The notes below the pieces were generated by a model, which did not search any database, was not told the DNA's origin, and was given only the letters and a program-made list of their open reading frames with translations. A stretch of DNA of 64,000 nt. Origin: Nannocystis pusilla. GTDB taxonomy: Bacteria; Myxococcota_A; Polyangia; Nannocystales; Nannocystaceae. Shown one piece after another: positions 18,201 to 26,021 of this stretch (its first letter is position 1; every line of letters starts with the position of its first letter). The DNA lies in the NCBI RefSeq assembly GCF_026626665.1, contig NZ_JAPNKE010000002.1, positions 2,853,204-2,917,203 on the forward strand. The letters run 5' to 3'. The position numbers and the translations under genes were made by a program.

Positions 18201-19133
18201 CGCGACGCCGCGGTGAAGCTCGCGATCAGCGGCATCGCCGAGGAGCACTACCACGAGGCCGCGGCGGTCAGCCCCGTCACCGAGGCTGTCCTTTCGCACC
18301 TGTACAAAGTGCTAGCCGCGCCCAATCTGCCCGCGGCGTGGGCCCAGCGGCTCGGCCTGCCGCGCCCTCCGCTGCCGCCGGCCCCGCCCGACGATCCCTC
18401 GCGGATCGCGGTGTTCTCGGCCCGCCTGCCCGGCGACTACGGCGAGTTCGCGCTGCTGATGGATCCGGCCGACACCGTCACCCTCACCGCCAACGAGATC
18501 GAGATCGCCGTCGAGAGCGAGCGCGGCCTGTCGGCGCGCATGCCCGGCCTGCGCCTGGCGATCCAGCTCCGCGGCGCCCGCTATCACCTGCAGTCCGGCG
18601 AGGTCCAGGTCGGCGGCCTCGGCCAGCTCGAGAACGCTCTGGTGGAGGCCCTCGTCCGCCGCCAGATCGGCGACCCCGCCGACCCCGGCGCCTCCGGCGT
18701 GCGCGGCGTCCTCGACCGCTTCCCCGCCGACGAGCGCGGCCGCCTCGTCCTGTTCCACCACCCCCTCGTCGACGTCCTGCTGCTCCCGGGCACCAGCGTG
18801 CGCCTGCGCCTCGACGACCGCGGCCTCAAGATCGGCGCCGACCCGGCCCTCGTCGTCGACGGCCCGGCCCGCCTCAACTTCCTCGTCTGCGGCCTGCGCT
18901 ACAGCTTCGGCGACGCCCGCTTCAGCATCGACTTCGAGGGCGACACCGTCGTCGCCGACCTCTTTGAAAAGATCGTCGACGCCCGCGCCGAGAAGCGGCT
19001 CAACGACCAGCTGCTCCCGCTCCTGCCCGCCGCCATGCGCACCCCCGGCTACCGCCTCAGCACCGACCCCCAGGTCCGCGCCAACATTGCCGCCCTGATC
19101 CGCTCGTTCGCCCGCCGCAAGCGGACCGCCTGA
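15240..19133 (+). CDS. Giant protein of about 1,300 residues with repeated unknown domains; two frameshifts that cancel
   Basis: ATG 15240. The correct frame switches near 15930 (ASRWLRA... to LPAAMTIPGYDLFADEQ) and back near 16355 (RAAGG... to RFEAAGGLHVHVDELPE); across both the reading frame is restored. The protein is a chain of roughly 130-residue units, each beta-rich (VVGPLDVRFDP..LAVRL type strands) followed by an amphipathic helix introduced by (S/T)DPPxG, for example TDPPLGPLMRALIRR, SDPPLGDWLSQLVARC, SDPPAGPLVHEILRR and ASPPAGELGQHLLSH. The end of unit 1 (LPAAMTIPGYDLFADEQ) closely matches the very C-terminus (LPAAMRTPGYRLSTDPQ), supporting internal duplication. No signal peptide or transmembrane helix is evident. 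I do not recognise the family; beta-rich tandem domains could form a lipid-transfer or scaffold rod, but that is speculation. Confidence 0.65.
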   Translation: MAGTGDQVPGYRRPHEDTRPAAATDGPREALGRLELPVVGPLDLELALAAPLRLAVDAEVLEIDPGSALLARLPDLPTVELRRTRIDLVHGTVSADADAIGPFLFTAAGVALRIALRRGLGWHPGRSVVEFLTQNLPADPQSRARRLVHGPLGASAWLPTDARLVAELRGDRAEVALSRPAVLRVLGLALPILAVRLLFGPARLEIDPGPTGPVRRAMLRFAAWVASRWLRAPARRHDHPGLRPVRRRAAPRPPRRPRAPAPRPEAPAPGSRAPYHRSHRTGPPGHVCCDRSRWPCSWRHVRCDRSRSPWPGRPVLRASYGPARPPGRHRPARAARRSPAARRPGAGPDPPRRPRRAGRARRPRAPPHPGGRRGRFEAAGGLHVHVDELPELAELRLVRALLVASPPAAPGVEPRVRLEIQTDPPLGPLMRALIRRVVDARVIPRLSPALLARLGLVGAHDPDELVLLDQAFNLRTGVRLTTDADAEVRVRHAGDALVVEAPAGLRLRFHGLPVLPDADIHRLEYRWHDGSVVTEATPDLGEFGHLALAQLIRVRAAPVLPDILGVRRDGGPSVDPELEQQLPALLASVRVPVVGPLDVRFDPADVLAVRLAPDALRLTSARKLAIVAPELGLVVRLAAIDHDIAAVAVRADSDPPLGDWLSQLVARCVEQFGLARVRPHLPLAPQQLPEAPWLLAHVPKDTSKRVRLRAELPAGAGLRLERRPDALELRAEAPLQLVPEGTALLAEVAVHGLRWRPAVASLELLSDPPAGPLVHEILRRLFARFAPAEPLAELLRRLALPAAAPLPPPLPVPPGAVVWEQTVGAFGAVRVSADQARTVDLSLRRGGAHIAFGKGATVRVVGLGLHITVRTVDLTFLPWTLVIDASPPAGELGQHLLSHAMRALFAEFMRHFWPSDRSPRAGHDTLLAVGADKPWGPLKICVAKGGSIDLHLDHDGLALRSAAGLFVTGEALDWLPDFYLHDLSLRARDAAVKLAISGIAEEHYHEAAAVSPVTEAVLSHLYKVLAAPNLPAAWAQRLGLPRPPLPPAPPDDPSRIAVFSARLPGDYGEFALLMDPADTVTLTANEIEIAVESERGLSARMPGLRLAIQLRGARYHLQSGEVQVGGLGQLENALVEALVRRQIGDPADPGASGVRGVLDRFPADERGRLVLFHHPLVDVLLLPGTSVRLRLDDRGLKIGADPALVVDGPARLNFLVCGLRYSFGDARFSIDFEGDTVVADLFEKIVDARAEKRLNDQLLPLLPAAMRTPGYRLSTDPQVRANIAALIRSFARRKRTA
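16093..16190 (+). repeat. 42-bp tandem palindromic-family repeat inside the giant protein gene
   Basis: GACATGTC units begin at 16093 and 16135, with a diverged GACCTGTCC at 16177, exactly 42 bases apart. Each carries GCTGCGACAGGTCCC. The frame used locally reads DMSAATGP twice and then DLSSAP. The length is a multiple of three, as expected of a repeat tolerated in coding sequence. Confidence 0.8.
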
Positions 19134-19141
19134 CGCGTCCG

Positions 19142-19275
19142 CGGGGACCTGCGCGAACAGACATGTCGTCACCGACATGTCGATCCGCACATTCCCCGAT
19201 CGACATGTCTTCAAGGACAGCGACGGGCATGGCGCGATCGGCAGCGCCGGATCGACATGTCTTCAAGGACACACG
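19142..19275. repeat. Palindromic CATGTCC-family repeat block
   Basis: ACATGTCG (19161), GACATGTCG (19174), GACATGTCTTC (19202) and GACATGTCTTC (19254) lie in the gap after the giant gene. GATCGACATGTCTTCAAGG plus ACA is an exact 22-base direct repeat at 19198-19219 and 19250-19271. The rest of the 523-base gap to 19656 shows no gene; diverged sites also occur near 19425-19465 and 19592-19612. Confidence 0.7.
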
Positions 19276-19656
19276 TCCGCGCGTCGCGCCCGGCCGCGGC
19301 CGCAGCGTCGCGCGCGACCGGGCCGCGCTGCTCCGCCGCGTCGCCGGCCGCGCAGTCGGGCCCCGCGCGCGGCGCCGCGTCCCGTCGTGCCGCCGCCGAA
19401 CGCCGTCACGCTCGCCATCCCACATGACCCGAGAGACAGCCTGATCGATACCTGTCCTCGAGGTCATGGATGATTTCGCCCTCGCGCTCGTGACCTCGCC
19501 TGGGGGCGCCAGGACGCGGTTTGGACCCATGCAGTGTCCGCCGCGGCGATCGTCGTCCGCCGAACCGGAGCCCGACGGCCGCGTGCTCGAATGACCTGTC
19601 TTTACGAACAGGTGTCTTGCGCCCCCTCCTGGATCGGCGTGCTACGGTCGAGCTCG

Positions 19657-21367
19657 ATGAAGCCCGACCCGTCGCCCTCGTTGCCGCAGCACGAGCCCGA
19701 CCCGGCCGCGCGGCGTCGGGCGCTGTGCCTCGCGCGCGAGCGCTACACCTACGCGCGTAGCGAGGACAACCCCCTGGCGCCGATCGCCGTCGCCGGCGAG
19801 TTCCCTCTCGACGAGCTGTACGGCCCGCGCTGGGCCCTGCCGTACCTCCCGCACCTGCTGCGCTCCGTCGCCGGCGCCCAGGGCAAGAAGCTGTGGTACC
19901 GCCTGCGCGGCGTCCTCGGCGGCGTCGACAAGCTCGCGGGCTTCCGCGGCCTGTTCAGCGAGCGCCTCGGCCTGCGCGCCCCCGCGGCGGTGACCGAGCA
20001 CCAGCGCGACGGCCTGTTCGCGCGCAACCGCATCGACGGTCCCAACCCGCTGCTGCTCGCGCGCGTGCGCGACCTCGCCGACCTGCGCGCGCGCCTCCCC
20101 GTCGACGACGACCAGCTCGCCCGCGTGCTCGGCCCCGGCGTCACGCTGGCGGGCGAGCACGCCGCCGGCAACCTGTTCGTCGCCGACTTCGAGCTGCTGG
20201 CCCGCAGCCTCGGGCAGAGCGGCGCCGTTGGTCGCGACTCGCGCTGGCGCGGCAAGTACCTCCCGAGCCCGATCGCCCTGTTCTGCCAGCGGCCGGGCCG
20301 CGATCCGCAGTGCGACCTCGTGCCCGTGGCGATCCGCGTCGACCAGCCCGGCGCCGCCGATCCCAACCCCGTCTACCTGCGCGACGGCAGCGCGCTGGGA
20401 CCTGGCCAAGACCTACGTCGAGATCGCCGAGTTCAACCTGCAGGCGCTGTCGAGCCACATCTACCGCCACCACTACGTCGCCGAGCCGTTCGCGGTCAGC
20501 TCGCGGCGCCAGCTCGCGCCCTCGCACCCGATCCACGTGCTGCTGCGACCGCACACCCAGCACACCATCGCGGTCAACCGGGCCGCGTTCAACCTGCTCA
20601 AAAAGCCAGGCGGTGTGTTCGCCACCCTCTACGCCGGCGAGCTCCGCGAGACCCGCAACATCATGCGCCGCAGCTACGAGCGCTGGTCGGTGCGCGAGCA
20701 GGAGATCGAGGCAGACCTGGCCGCGCGCGGCGTCGCCGACGGCCCGCGCGAGTACCCGTGGCGCGACGACGCCCGCCTGTGGACCCCCGTCCTGCGCCGC
20801 TTCGTCGCCGACTACGTCGCCCTCTACTATCCGAGCGACGCGGCGGTGCGCGCCGACGCCGAGCTGCAGGCCTTCGTCGCCGAGCTGCAGGCCGACGACG
20901 GCGGGCGCCTGCGCGGCCTCTTGCCCGCCGGCGAGCTCGGCGGCCGCGACGTCCTCGTCGACCTCCTGGCGCAGTTCCTGTTCATCGCCGGCCCCGGTCA
21001 CGCCGCCGTCCACTTCCCGCAGACCGACCACTTCACCTACGTCCCCGCCTTCCCCGGCGCCGCCTACCGGCCCCCGCCGCGCGAGGGCGAGCTCGTCGAC
21101 GCCGCCCGGATCGCCGACACCTTGCCCCCGCTCGACGTCGGCGTCGCCCAGTTCCAGAACAACCAGATGGCCTGCTACCGCTTCGATCGCTTCGGCGACT
21201 ACGACCGCTACGAGCTCGGGCGCGTCGCCGCGGCCCGCCCGCTGGTCGCGCGGCTGCACGCCGACCTGGCGGCGGTGGAGCAGGAGATCGAGCGTCGCAA
21301 CCGCGCGCGGCCGCGGCCTTATCCGTACCTGCTGCCGCGGCTGGTCCCCAACAGCATCAACATCTGA
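19657..21367 (+). CDS. Lipoxygenase (arachidonate-type), one frameshift
   Basis: ATG 19657 opens a 569-residue protein when one extra base near 20396 is removed: DGSA in the first frame joins WDLAKTYVEIAEFN in the second. Iron ligands are clear: SSHIYRHHYVAEPF (two His five apart), GPGHAAVHFPQ (third His, and a His where plant enzymes have Asn, as in animal 15-LOX) and a C-terminal isoleucine in PNSINI. HPIHVLLRPHTQHT and FTYVPAFPG are further family signatures. Lipoxygenases insert O2 into polyunsaturated fatty acids; Nannocystis-type myxobacteria are known to make such fatty acids, so the substrate is plausible. No signal peptide is visible. The flavoprotein gene follows 11 bases downstream and is probably co-transcribed. 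The starts upstream of 19657 would add unrelated repeat-derived sequence. Confidence 0.88.
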
Positions 21368-21378
21368 CGAGCGAACCC

Positions 21379-22680
21379 GTGGAGCTGATCGCGAACTACA
21401 AGTGGCGCAACTGGAACGACAACCTCGGCTGCACCGCCGACCTCTACCGCCCGTGCGGCCTGCACGACCTGCGCGAGGCGGTGCGCCGGGCGAGCCGCAA
21501 GGGCCGGATCCGTCCGCTCGGCAATTCGTGCTCGTGGAGCCCGCTGGTGCCCACCCGCGGCAGCCTCATCGATCTCGGCCGGCTCCGCGGCATGCACGAG
21601 ACCAGCTTCGACGGCGCCCCGGCGATCTGCGTCGAGGCCGGCGCGACCGTGCGTGACCTCGTCCAGTTCACGCAGGCCCGCGGCCTCACCCTGATCACGC
21701 CGACCATCTACCAGGACATCTCCGTCGGCGGCGCGATCGCGGTGGCGGCTCACGGCACCGGCCTTCACACCTCGACGATGTCGGACGAGGTCGTGGCCCT
21801 CACCCTCGTCGACGCCCGCGGCGACGTCCACCACCTCAGCGCCGCCGACGGCTCGCTGTTCGACGCCGCCCGCTGCTCGCTCGGCGCGCTCGGGGTCGTC
21901 CACGACATCACCATGCGCTGCTGGCCCGAGTTCCACCTCCACGTCGAGGACCGCATGATCGTCGTCGACGACGTCCTCGGCAATTTACCCGACCTGCTCG
22001 CCACCTACGAATTCGTCGAGCTCTACTGGTTCCCGTTCACCGACACCCTGTGGTGCAAGCTGATGCGCCGCACCGACGAGCCCGACGTCGGCGCGAGCCT
22101 GGCCGACCGGCTCAAGTTCGCCTTCACCTACGCCTGCACCTTCGCCTCCTGCAACGGCCTGTTGCCGCTGCTCGGCCGCGTCGCCCCCGAGCTCACGCCC
22201 GCGTTCATGCAGCTCGCGCCGTGGCTGACGATGACTCAAGGCAGCGCGGTCGCCCCGGCCTCGCGCGCCTTCCACTACCAGCGGGCCTACCCGCGCTGCT
22301 GGGACATGTCCTACGGCGTGCCGCTCGCCGACGCCGAGGAGGCCTGGCGGCGCACGATCGGCCTCATCGAGCACCTCGCCCGCGCCGCCAGCTTCCCCGT
22401 CAACATGGTCGTGCACGCCCGCTTCATCGGCGCCAGCGCGGCCCTGCTGGCCCCCGCGCACGGCCGGGCGATCTGCGACATCGAGGTCGTCACCACCCGC
22501 TCGGCCCGCGACGCCGACGCCTTCTACGAGCAGTGGAGCGGCGAGATGCTCGCCATCCCCGGCGCCCGCCCGCATTGGGGCAAGTACCTCCTGCACCCCC
22601 GCGCCGTCCGCGAGCGCTACCCGCAGATGGACAACTTCCTCGCCCACCGCGCCGCCCTCGACCCCGACGGCATTTTTTGA
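21379..22680 (+). CDS. FAD-linked oxidase of the aldonolactone oxidase family
   Basis: GTG 21379 gives a 433-residue flavoprotein of the VAO/PCMH fold. RPLGNSCSWSPLVPTRGSLI and GGAIAVAAHGTGL are the FAD-binding (PP-loop) segments; the C-terminal part ends with the PHWGK motif (about residue 398) typical of D-arabinono- and L-gulono-1,4-lactone oxidases and related sugar-alcohol oxidases. It therefore probably oxidises a small polyol or lactone with O2, producing H2O2. It lies 11 bases behind the lipoxygenase, suggesting joint expression in an oxidative pathway, though a direct link between the reactions is not evident. The frame is intact, in contrast to the lipoxygenase. Confidence 0.85.
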   Translation: MELIANYKWRNWNDNLGCTADLYRPCGLHDLREAVRRASRKGRIRPLGNSCSWSPLVPTRGSLIDLGRLRGMHETSFDGAPAICVEAGATVRDLVQFTQARGLTLITPTIYQDISVGGAIAVAAHGTGLHTSTMSDEVVALTLVDARGDVHHLSAADGSLFDAARCSLGALGVVHDITMRCWPEFHLHVEDRMIVVDDVLGNLPDLLATYEFVELYWFPFTDTLWCKLMRRTDEPDVGASLADRLKFAFTYACTFASCNGLLPLLGRVAPELTPAFMQLAPWLTMTQGSAVAPASRAFHYQRAYPRCWDMSYGVPLADAEEAWRRTIGLIEHLARAASFPVNMVVHARFIGASAALLAPAHGRAICDIEVVTTRSARDADAFYEQWSGEMLAIPGARPHWGKYLLHPRAVRERYPQMDNFLAHRAALDPDGIF

Positions 22681-22716
22681 ACGACTGGCTCGAGGACGCG
22701 GTGTTCCAGCTGCGCC

Positions 22717-22812
22717 CATGATCATGGTTCAAAGGACAGGTTCGATCGAACATGCCCGCTCGGACATGGCCTCCCGGCAATGCCCGTTCGAGCATGCCCG
22801 ATGAGACATGCC
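22717..22812. repeat. Palindromic repeat block between convergent genes
   Basis: Contains CATGATCATG, AAAGGACAGG, GGTTCGATCGAAC, CGGACATGG, CGAGCATGCCCG and GAGACATGCC within about 95 bases, between the flavoprotein stop and the HAD-phosphatase stop. Several pairs can form small hairpins. The remaining gap to 22937 has no gene. Confidence 0.55.
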
Positions 22813-22937
22813 ATACTCGACCCGGTGAACCGGGCTCGCGCCGCGGCCGCTCTCGAGCGCGGACAGGCTCGCCCGGGCGGCTCGCGCCAGCCGCGACGGC
22901 GCGAGCCGCGACCGCCTCACATGTCCTTCGGGCAGCT

Positions 22938-23588
22938 CTACCCGAGCACCGCGCGGACCAGTCGCGGCAGCTCTTTCGGCGTCGCCGCGCGGTGATCGGG
23001 CGCCTCGGCGCCCGGATCGGCCGCGTAGCCCCACGCGCACCAGATCGTCGTCGCCCCGAACGCGCGCCCGCACTTCACGTCGGCGGCCGAGTCGCCGATC
23101 ATCAGCGCCGCGCCGGTGCGGCCGACGCGGCGGCTCGCCTCGACCAGGACCCGCGGGCTCGGCTTGCTCTCGGGCAGCGTGTCGCCGCCGATCACCGCCG
23201 AGAACAGGCGCCCGACCCCCAGCGCCTCGAGCAGCGCCGCGCTGAGCCGCTCCGGCTTGTTGGTCACGCAGGCCAGGGCGCCGAGCGCCGCCAGCTCGAC
23301 CAGCGCGTCGCCCATGCCCGCGTACAGCCGCGTGGTGTCGGCGATGTGCGCCAGGTAGTCGGCCTCGTAGGCCGCCCGGACGTCGTCCACCGTCCCGCCG
23401 GCGCCCACGTAGTCGGCGAAGCACTGGCGGTACAGGTGGTCCATCCCGGCGTTGACGTGCGGGCGCCACATCTCGCCTGGCTGTTCGGACAGGCCGAAGC
23501 TGGACCGCACGCGCAGCACCGCCGCGACCATGTCGTCGCGGCTGTCCTCGAGCGTGCCGTCGAGATCGAGCGCGATCAGGTGGCTCAC
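22938..23588 (-). CDS. gph: HAD-superfamily hydrolase, phosphoglycolate-phosphatase-like
   Basis: A 216-residue protein from GTG 23588. HAD motif I is DLDGTLEDS (8-16; nucleophile Asp8 and acid/base Asp10), motif II is VTNKPE (Thr), the motif III lysine lies in ESKPSP and motif IV is MIGDSAADV. A helical cap sits between motifs I and II, as in class C1 enzymes such as Gph/PGP. The likely reaction is dephosphorylation of 2-phosphoglycolate or a similar small phosphate ester; specificity cannot be read from sequence. Its start overlaps the cupin stop by four bases (GTGA), so the two genes are translationally coupled with the cupin first. Confidence 0.85.
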   Translation of the reverse strand: MSHLIALDLDGTLEDSRDDMVAAVLRVRSSFGLSEQPGEMWRPHVNAGMDHLYRQCFADYVGAGGTVDDVRAAYEADYLAHIADTTRLYAGMGDALVELAALGALACVTNKPERLSAALLEALGVGRLFSAVIGGDTLPESKPSPRVLVEASRRVGRTGAALMIGDSAADVKCGRAFGATTIWCAWGYAADPGAEAPDHRAATPKELPRLVRAVLG

Positions 23589-23992
23589 GCCTCACCCTCC
23601 CGCGCCAGGGCCTCGACGCTGCCGCGGCCGTCGCCGTGCTCGGTCACGTGGCGCTCGCCGCTGCGCGAGCCCTTGTAGGCCGAGAACGTGCGCCCGTTGT
23701 GGCTGCGGACCTCGTGCTGCACCCCCGACGGGATGATGAGGATGTCGCCCGCCTCGAGCGTCACCGGCCCCTCGTCGAAGTGGAACGTCGTCACTCCCGT
23801 GACGGCCCCGCGGATCTCCTCCTCGTCGTGCGCGTGGCGGCTGCGGAAGAACCACGGCGGCACCGTCTGGAGGTCGTAGCTGCGGAACCCGAACCGGGCC
23901 ATCTCGGCCGCCACCGACTCGGCCGTCGGCTCGACGTTGTGCGGCCACTTGTACACGGTCACGCCGTTGGGGAGCCTTTGCGTCGGTTGCAT
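23585..23992 (-). CDS. Cupin-domain protein
   Basis: A 135-residue single-domain cupin from ATG 23992. Metal-binding cupin motif 1 is RHAHDEEEIRGAVTG (His-x-His...Glu) and motif 2 is GDILIIPSGVQHEV (Pro and His). Such small cupins include dioxygenases, acireductone-dioxygenase relatives and isomerases. The spacing HxH-x4-E and the phrase 'PPWFFRSRHAHDEEE' resemble the acireductone-dioxygenase/ChrR-like group, but I cannot assign a substrate. It forms a two-gene operon with the HAD phosphatase that overlaps its 3' end. Confidence 0.75.
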   Translation of the reverse strand: MQPTQRLPNGVTVYKWPHNVEPTAESVAAEMARFGFRSYDLQTVPPWFFRSRHAHDEEEIRGAVTGVTTFHFDEGPVTLEAGDILIIPSGVQHEVRSHNGRTFSAYKGSRSGERHVTEHGDGRGSVEALAREGEA

Positions 23993-24513
23993 CGCGCCGA
24001 TCTGTAGCGCGAACCGGCGCCCCCGCGCAAACCTGCGCCGCCGACGTGCTCGAACAGGCGAGCGGGCGGTGCTCGATGTTCCGCGCCGCGGAGGTCGCCG
24101 CAGCGCGTTGCGAGCGTCGCGGTGCGCCGGCGCCCGCCGACGAGAACTCCTGGCAGGCGGCCCGCCGGCGATCTCCGTCGTGCCGGGCGGAGTCGTCGAC
24201 GAGTCGCGGCGACTGCACTCGGCCCACGCCCCACTTCACCGCGTGCTGCTCGGCGATGGCCGTCGGGTGCTCCCCGTCTTCGGCTTCAGGTGTCGAGGAC
24301 GCATTCATCACGCCGCGGCGCACCTCGACGAGCAACTCCGTGCATGACGGACGGACACGCGCTCACGCTGGGCATCGTCGAGCATCTTGTCGATCACGGC
24401 GGCGTCCGGCGGCTCGGGACGACGTGGACTTCAGGTCCGTGTCCGCTCGACTTGCTCGCCCTGTGCCGCGCTCGTCATCGAGTGCTATCGTCGCCCGCCT
24501 CAGGAGGATGACA
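23993..24513. other. 521-base gap, no convincing gene
   Basis: Between the divergent cupin and acyl-carrier-protein genes. Open frames here have Arg/Ser/Pro-rich, non-protein-like translations. It presumably holds both promoters. The only clear signal is the strong Shine-Dalgarno AGGAGG at 24502-24507. Confidence 0.5.
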
Positions 24514-24762
24514 ATGACCAACGTTCAAGAAGTCGTGACGCAGCAGTTTGCGGCCCTGGTAGATATGCCTGCCGATCGCATCGACCAGGACGCCCCGCTC
24601 GGAGCCTACGGCATGACTTCCATCCTGGCGGTGCAGCTGCTGGGCAAGCTCGAGAAGGAGTGCAACGTCGCGCTGAGCCTGGAAGAGCTCACGTCGGTCG
24701 GGACGTTGAACGACCTCGGCGCGCTCGTCAGCCGCAAGCTCGCGGAGTCGCCTGGCGCTTGA
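24514..24762 (+). CDS. Stand-alone acyl carrier protein
   Basis: An 82-residue carrier protein. The four-helix ACP pattern is visible, with the 4'-phosphopantetheine serine in YGMTSILAVQL (Ser about 36) where fatty-acid ACPs have DSL; the GMTS form is typical of polyketide- or specialised-metabolism carriers. The second helix is followed by EKECNVALSLEELTSVGTLN. ATG 24514 is chosen over 24508 because AGGAGG (24502-24507) is then six bases away. No condensing enzyme, transferase or ligase adjoins it, so it must serve enzymes encoded elsewhere. Both flanking gaps are long. Confidence 0.88.
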   Translation: MTNVQEVVTQQFAALVDMPADRIDQDAPLGAYGMTSILAVQLLGKLEKECNVALSLEELTSVGTLNDLGALVSRKLAESPGA

Positions 24763-24837
24763 GGCCCCCGCGGGTCTGCGCCGGGGCCGCCCGCCGAGGC
24801 GCCGCGGTTCGGACGTAGGCGCGGGCCACCTGCGCAT

Positions 24838-24898
24838 CGGGACATGTCGAACAAGCCATGCCTGAAAGGACATGCCCGCGAGGGCATGTCCCGAGAGC
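24838..24898. repeat. Palindromic CATGTCC-family repeat block
   Basis: Contains GGGACATGTCGAAC (24840), AGCCATGCC, GGACATGCCC (24868) and GGGCATGTCC (24882). The last two form the perfect hairpin described separately. Confidence 0.75.
24868..24891. terminator. Perfect 10-bp hairpin with GCGA loop, likely bidirectional terminator
   Basis: GGACATGCCC (24868-24877), loop GCGA, GGGCATGTCC (24882-24891): an exact inverted repeat of two palindromic-family cores. It lies between the convergent acyl-carrier-protein gene (plus) and the Cys-rich lipoprotein gene (minus). No T-run follows on either side, so intrinsic termination is inferred only from position and stem strength. Confidence 0.55.
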
Positions 24899-24911
24899 CG
24901 TGTCGCTCCCG

Positions 24912-26021
24912 TCACTGACAGGTGGCGCCGAACACCTGCCCGCTCTGGAGGTCGACCTGCGCGTCGCTGCACTGCTCGCCGGGACTGCAGTCGCCGTCGG
25001 CCACGCACTCGCCGCAGACCCCGAGCTTGAGCAGGCCCATGATGGACGCCTCGCCGCAGTGGCCCGACGTGCAGGCCGCGTCGCTCTCGCAGCCGCCGCC
25101 GTTCGCCACCGAGCCCGGCGCGACGCAGTCGAACCGGCCGCTGAGATTGGCGAGGTCGTACGTCGGCGCGCAGACGGGCGTCTGACCGCCGCAGTCGGCG
25201 TTCGTCTCGCACTCGCCGCAGGTCGAGACGGTGATGATGCCCGGCACCTCGAACAGCGTCCCGCACACGTCGTTGCTCGGATCGGAGCAGACGGCGTCGC
25301 TCTGACAGCCGTCCCCGGGGCCACCTTCGTTGCACACCGAGCCGCCGCCGGTGAACAGATTGGCCGGGGTACAGCCGCCGCCGTCGCAGTCGGCGTCGGC
25401 CAGGCACTCCCCGCAGAAGCCGCCCAGGGCCGGCACGATGAAGCACTTGCCCGAGCTGCAGCCGCAGCCGCTGCTGTCGGTACACGCCGCGTCCTGGGGC
25501 TGATTCGGCGTGTCGTTGCACGGGCCGACGTCGGTGGTCATCGGCCCGCCTGAAGGTTCGCTGTCGGAGGTGCCGGTCGTCGGCTCGCCCGTCGTGCCGC
25601 CGCCGCCGCACGCCGCCTCCTCGGGGTACAGCATGCCGAAGGTGTTCAGGCTCGACGCGCACGAGTCGATACAGCCCTGCGCCACCTCCGGGGAGCTCTG
25701 CCAGCAGGTGCCGGCCGGGCCGAAGGTCGACTCTGCGGTGGGCAGCGTGTCGGGCGAGACGACCGCGACGCACGCCAGATACTGCTCGCACACGCCGTGG
25801 CTCTGGCCGCCCGTGTCGGTCCCGCTGCTCGTGCCCCCGTCGGTCGGATCGCCGCCAGGGCCCCCGCTCGGGCCCCCGCTCGGGCCCCCGCTCGGTCCGC
25901 CCGTCGGACCGTTCGAGGCCCCGGTGGCAGAGTCGAGCGGGTCCCGATCGGAGCCGCACGCGGCGACGCAAAGCGTGGACAGGACGAAAGAGGCCAGGAC
26001 ACTACGAGCGGCGATTATCAC
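24912..26021 (-). CDS. Cys-rich lipoprotein with Thr/Gly/Pro linker
   Basis: GTG 26021 gives a lipoprotein signal (VIIAARSVLASFVLSTLCVAA, Cys22 next). A Gly/Pro/Ser-rich low-complexity stretch with repeated GPSG units is followed by a small four-cysteine domain (CEQYLACVAVV...CWQSS...CIDSC), a Thr/Ser/Gly linker, then a string of Cys-rich modules of the form CGEC..DxDC...C (about 12-16 cysteines) to the end. This arrangement, a lipid anchor, disordered stalk and disulfide-rich modules, is common among Nannocystaceae surface proteins of unknown role. 369 residues, frame intact. There is no ATG near; the upstream reading frame is not protein-like. Confidence 0.75.
   Translation of the reverse strand: MIIAARSVLASFVLSTLCVAACGSDRDPLDSATGASNGPTGGPSGGPSGGPSGGPGGDPTDGGTSSGTDTGGQSHGVCEQYLACVAVVSPDTLPTAESTFGPAGTCWQSSPEVAQGCIDSCASSLNTFGMLYPEEAACGGGGTTGEPTTGTSDSEPSGGPMTTDVGPCNDTPNQPQDAACTDSSGCGCSSGKCFIVPALGGFCGECLADADCDGGGCTPANLFTGGGSVCNEGGPGDGCQSDAVCSDPSNDVCGTLFEVPGIITVSTCGECETNADCGGQTPVCAPTYDLANLSGRFDCVAPGSVANGGGCESDAACTSGHCGEASIMGLLKLGVCGECVADGDCSPGEQCSDAQVDLQSGQVFGATCQ

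Noticed and set aside
19163..19473. Small open frames in the repeat block after the giant gene
   Set aside because: They are translations of palindromic repeats without ribosome-binding sites or protein-like composition.
24838..24898. Regularly spaced repeats that might be a CRISPR array
   Set aside because: The repeats are only 7-10 bases, with irregular spacing and no constant 25-35-base repeat; no cas genes are present.
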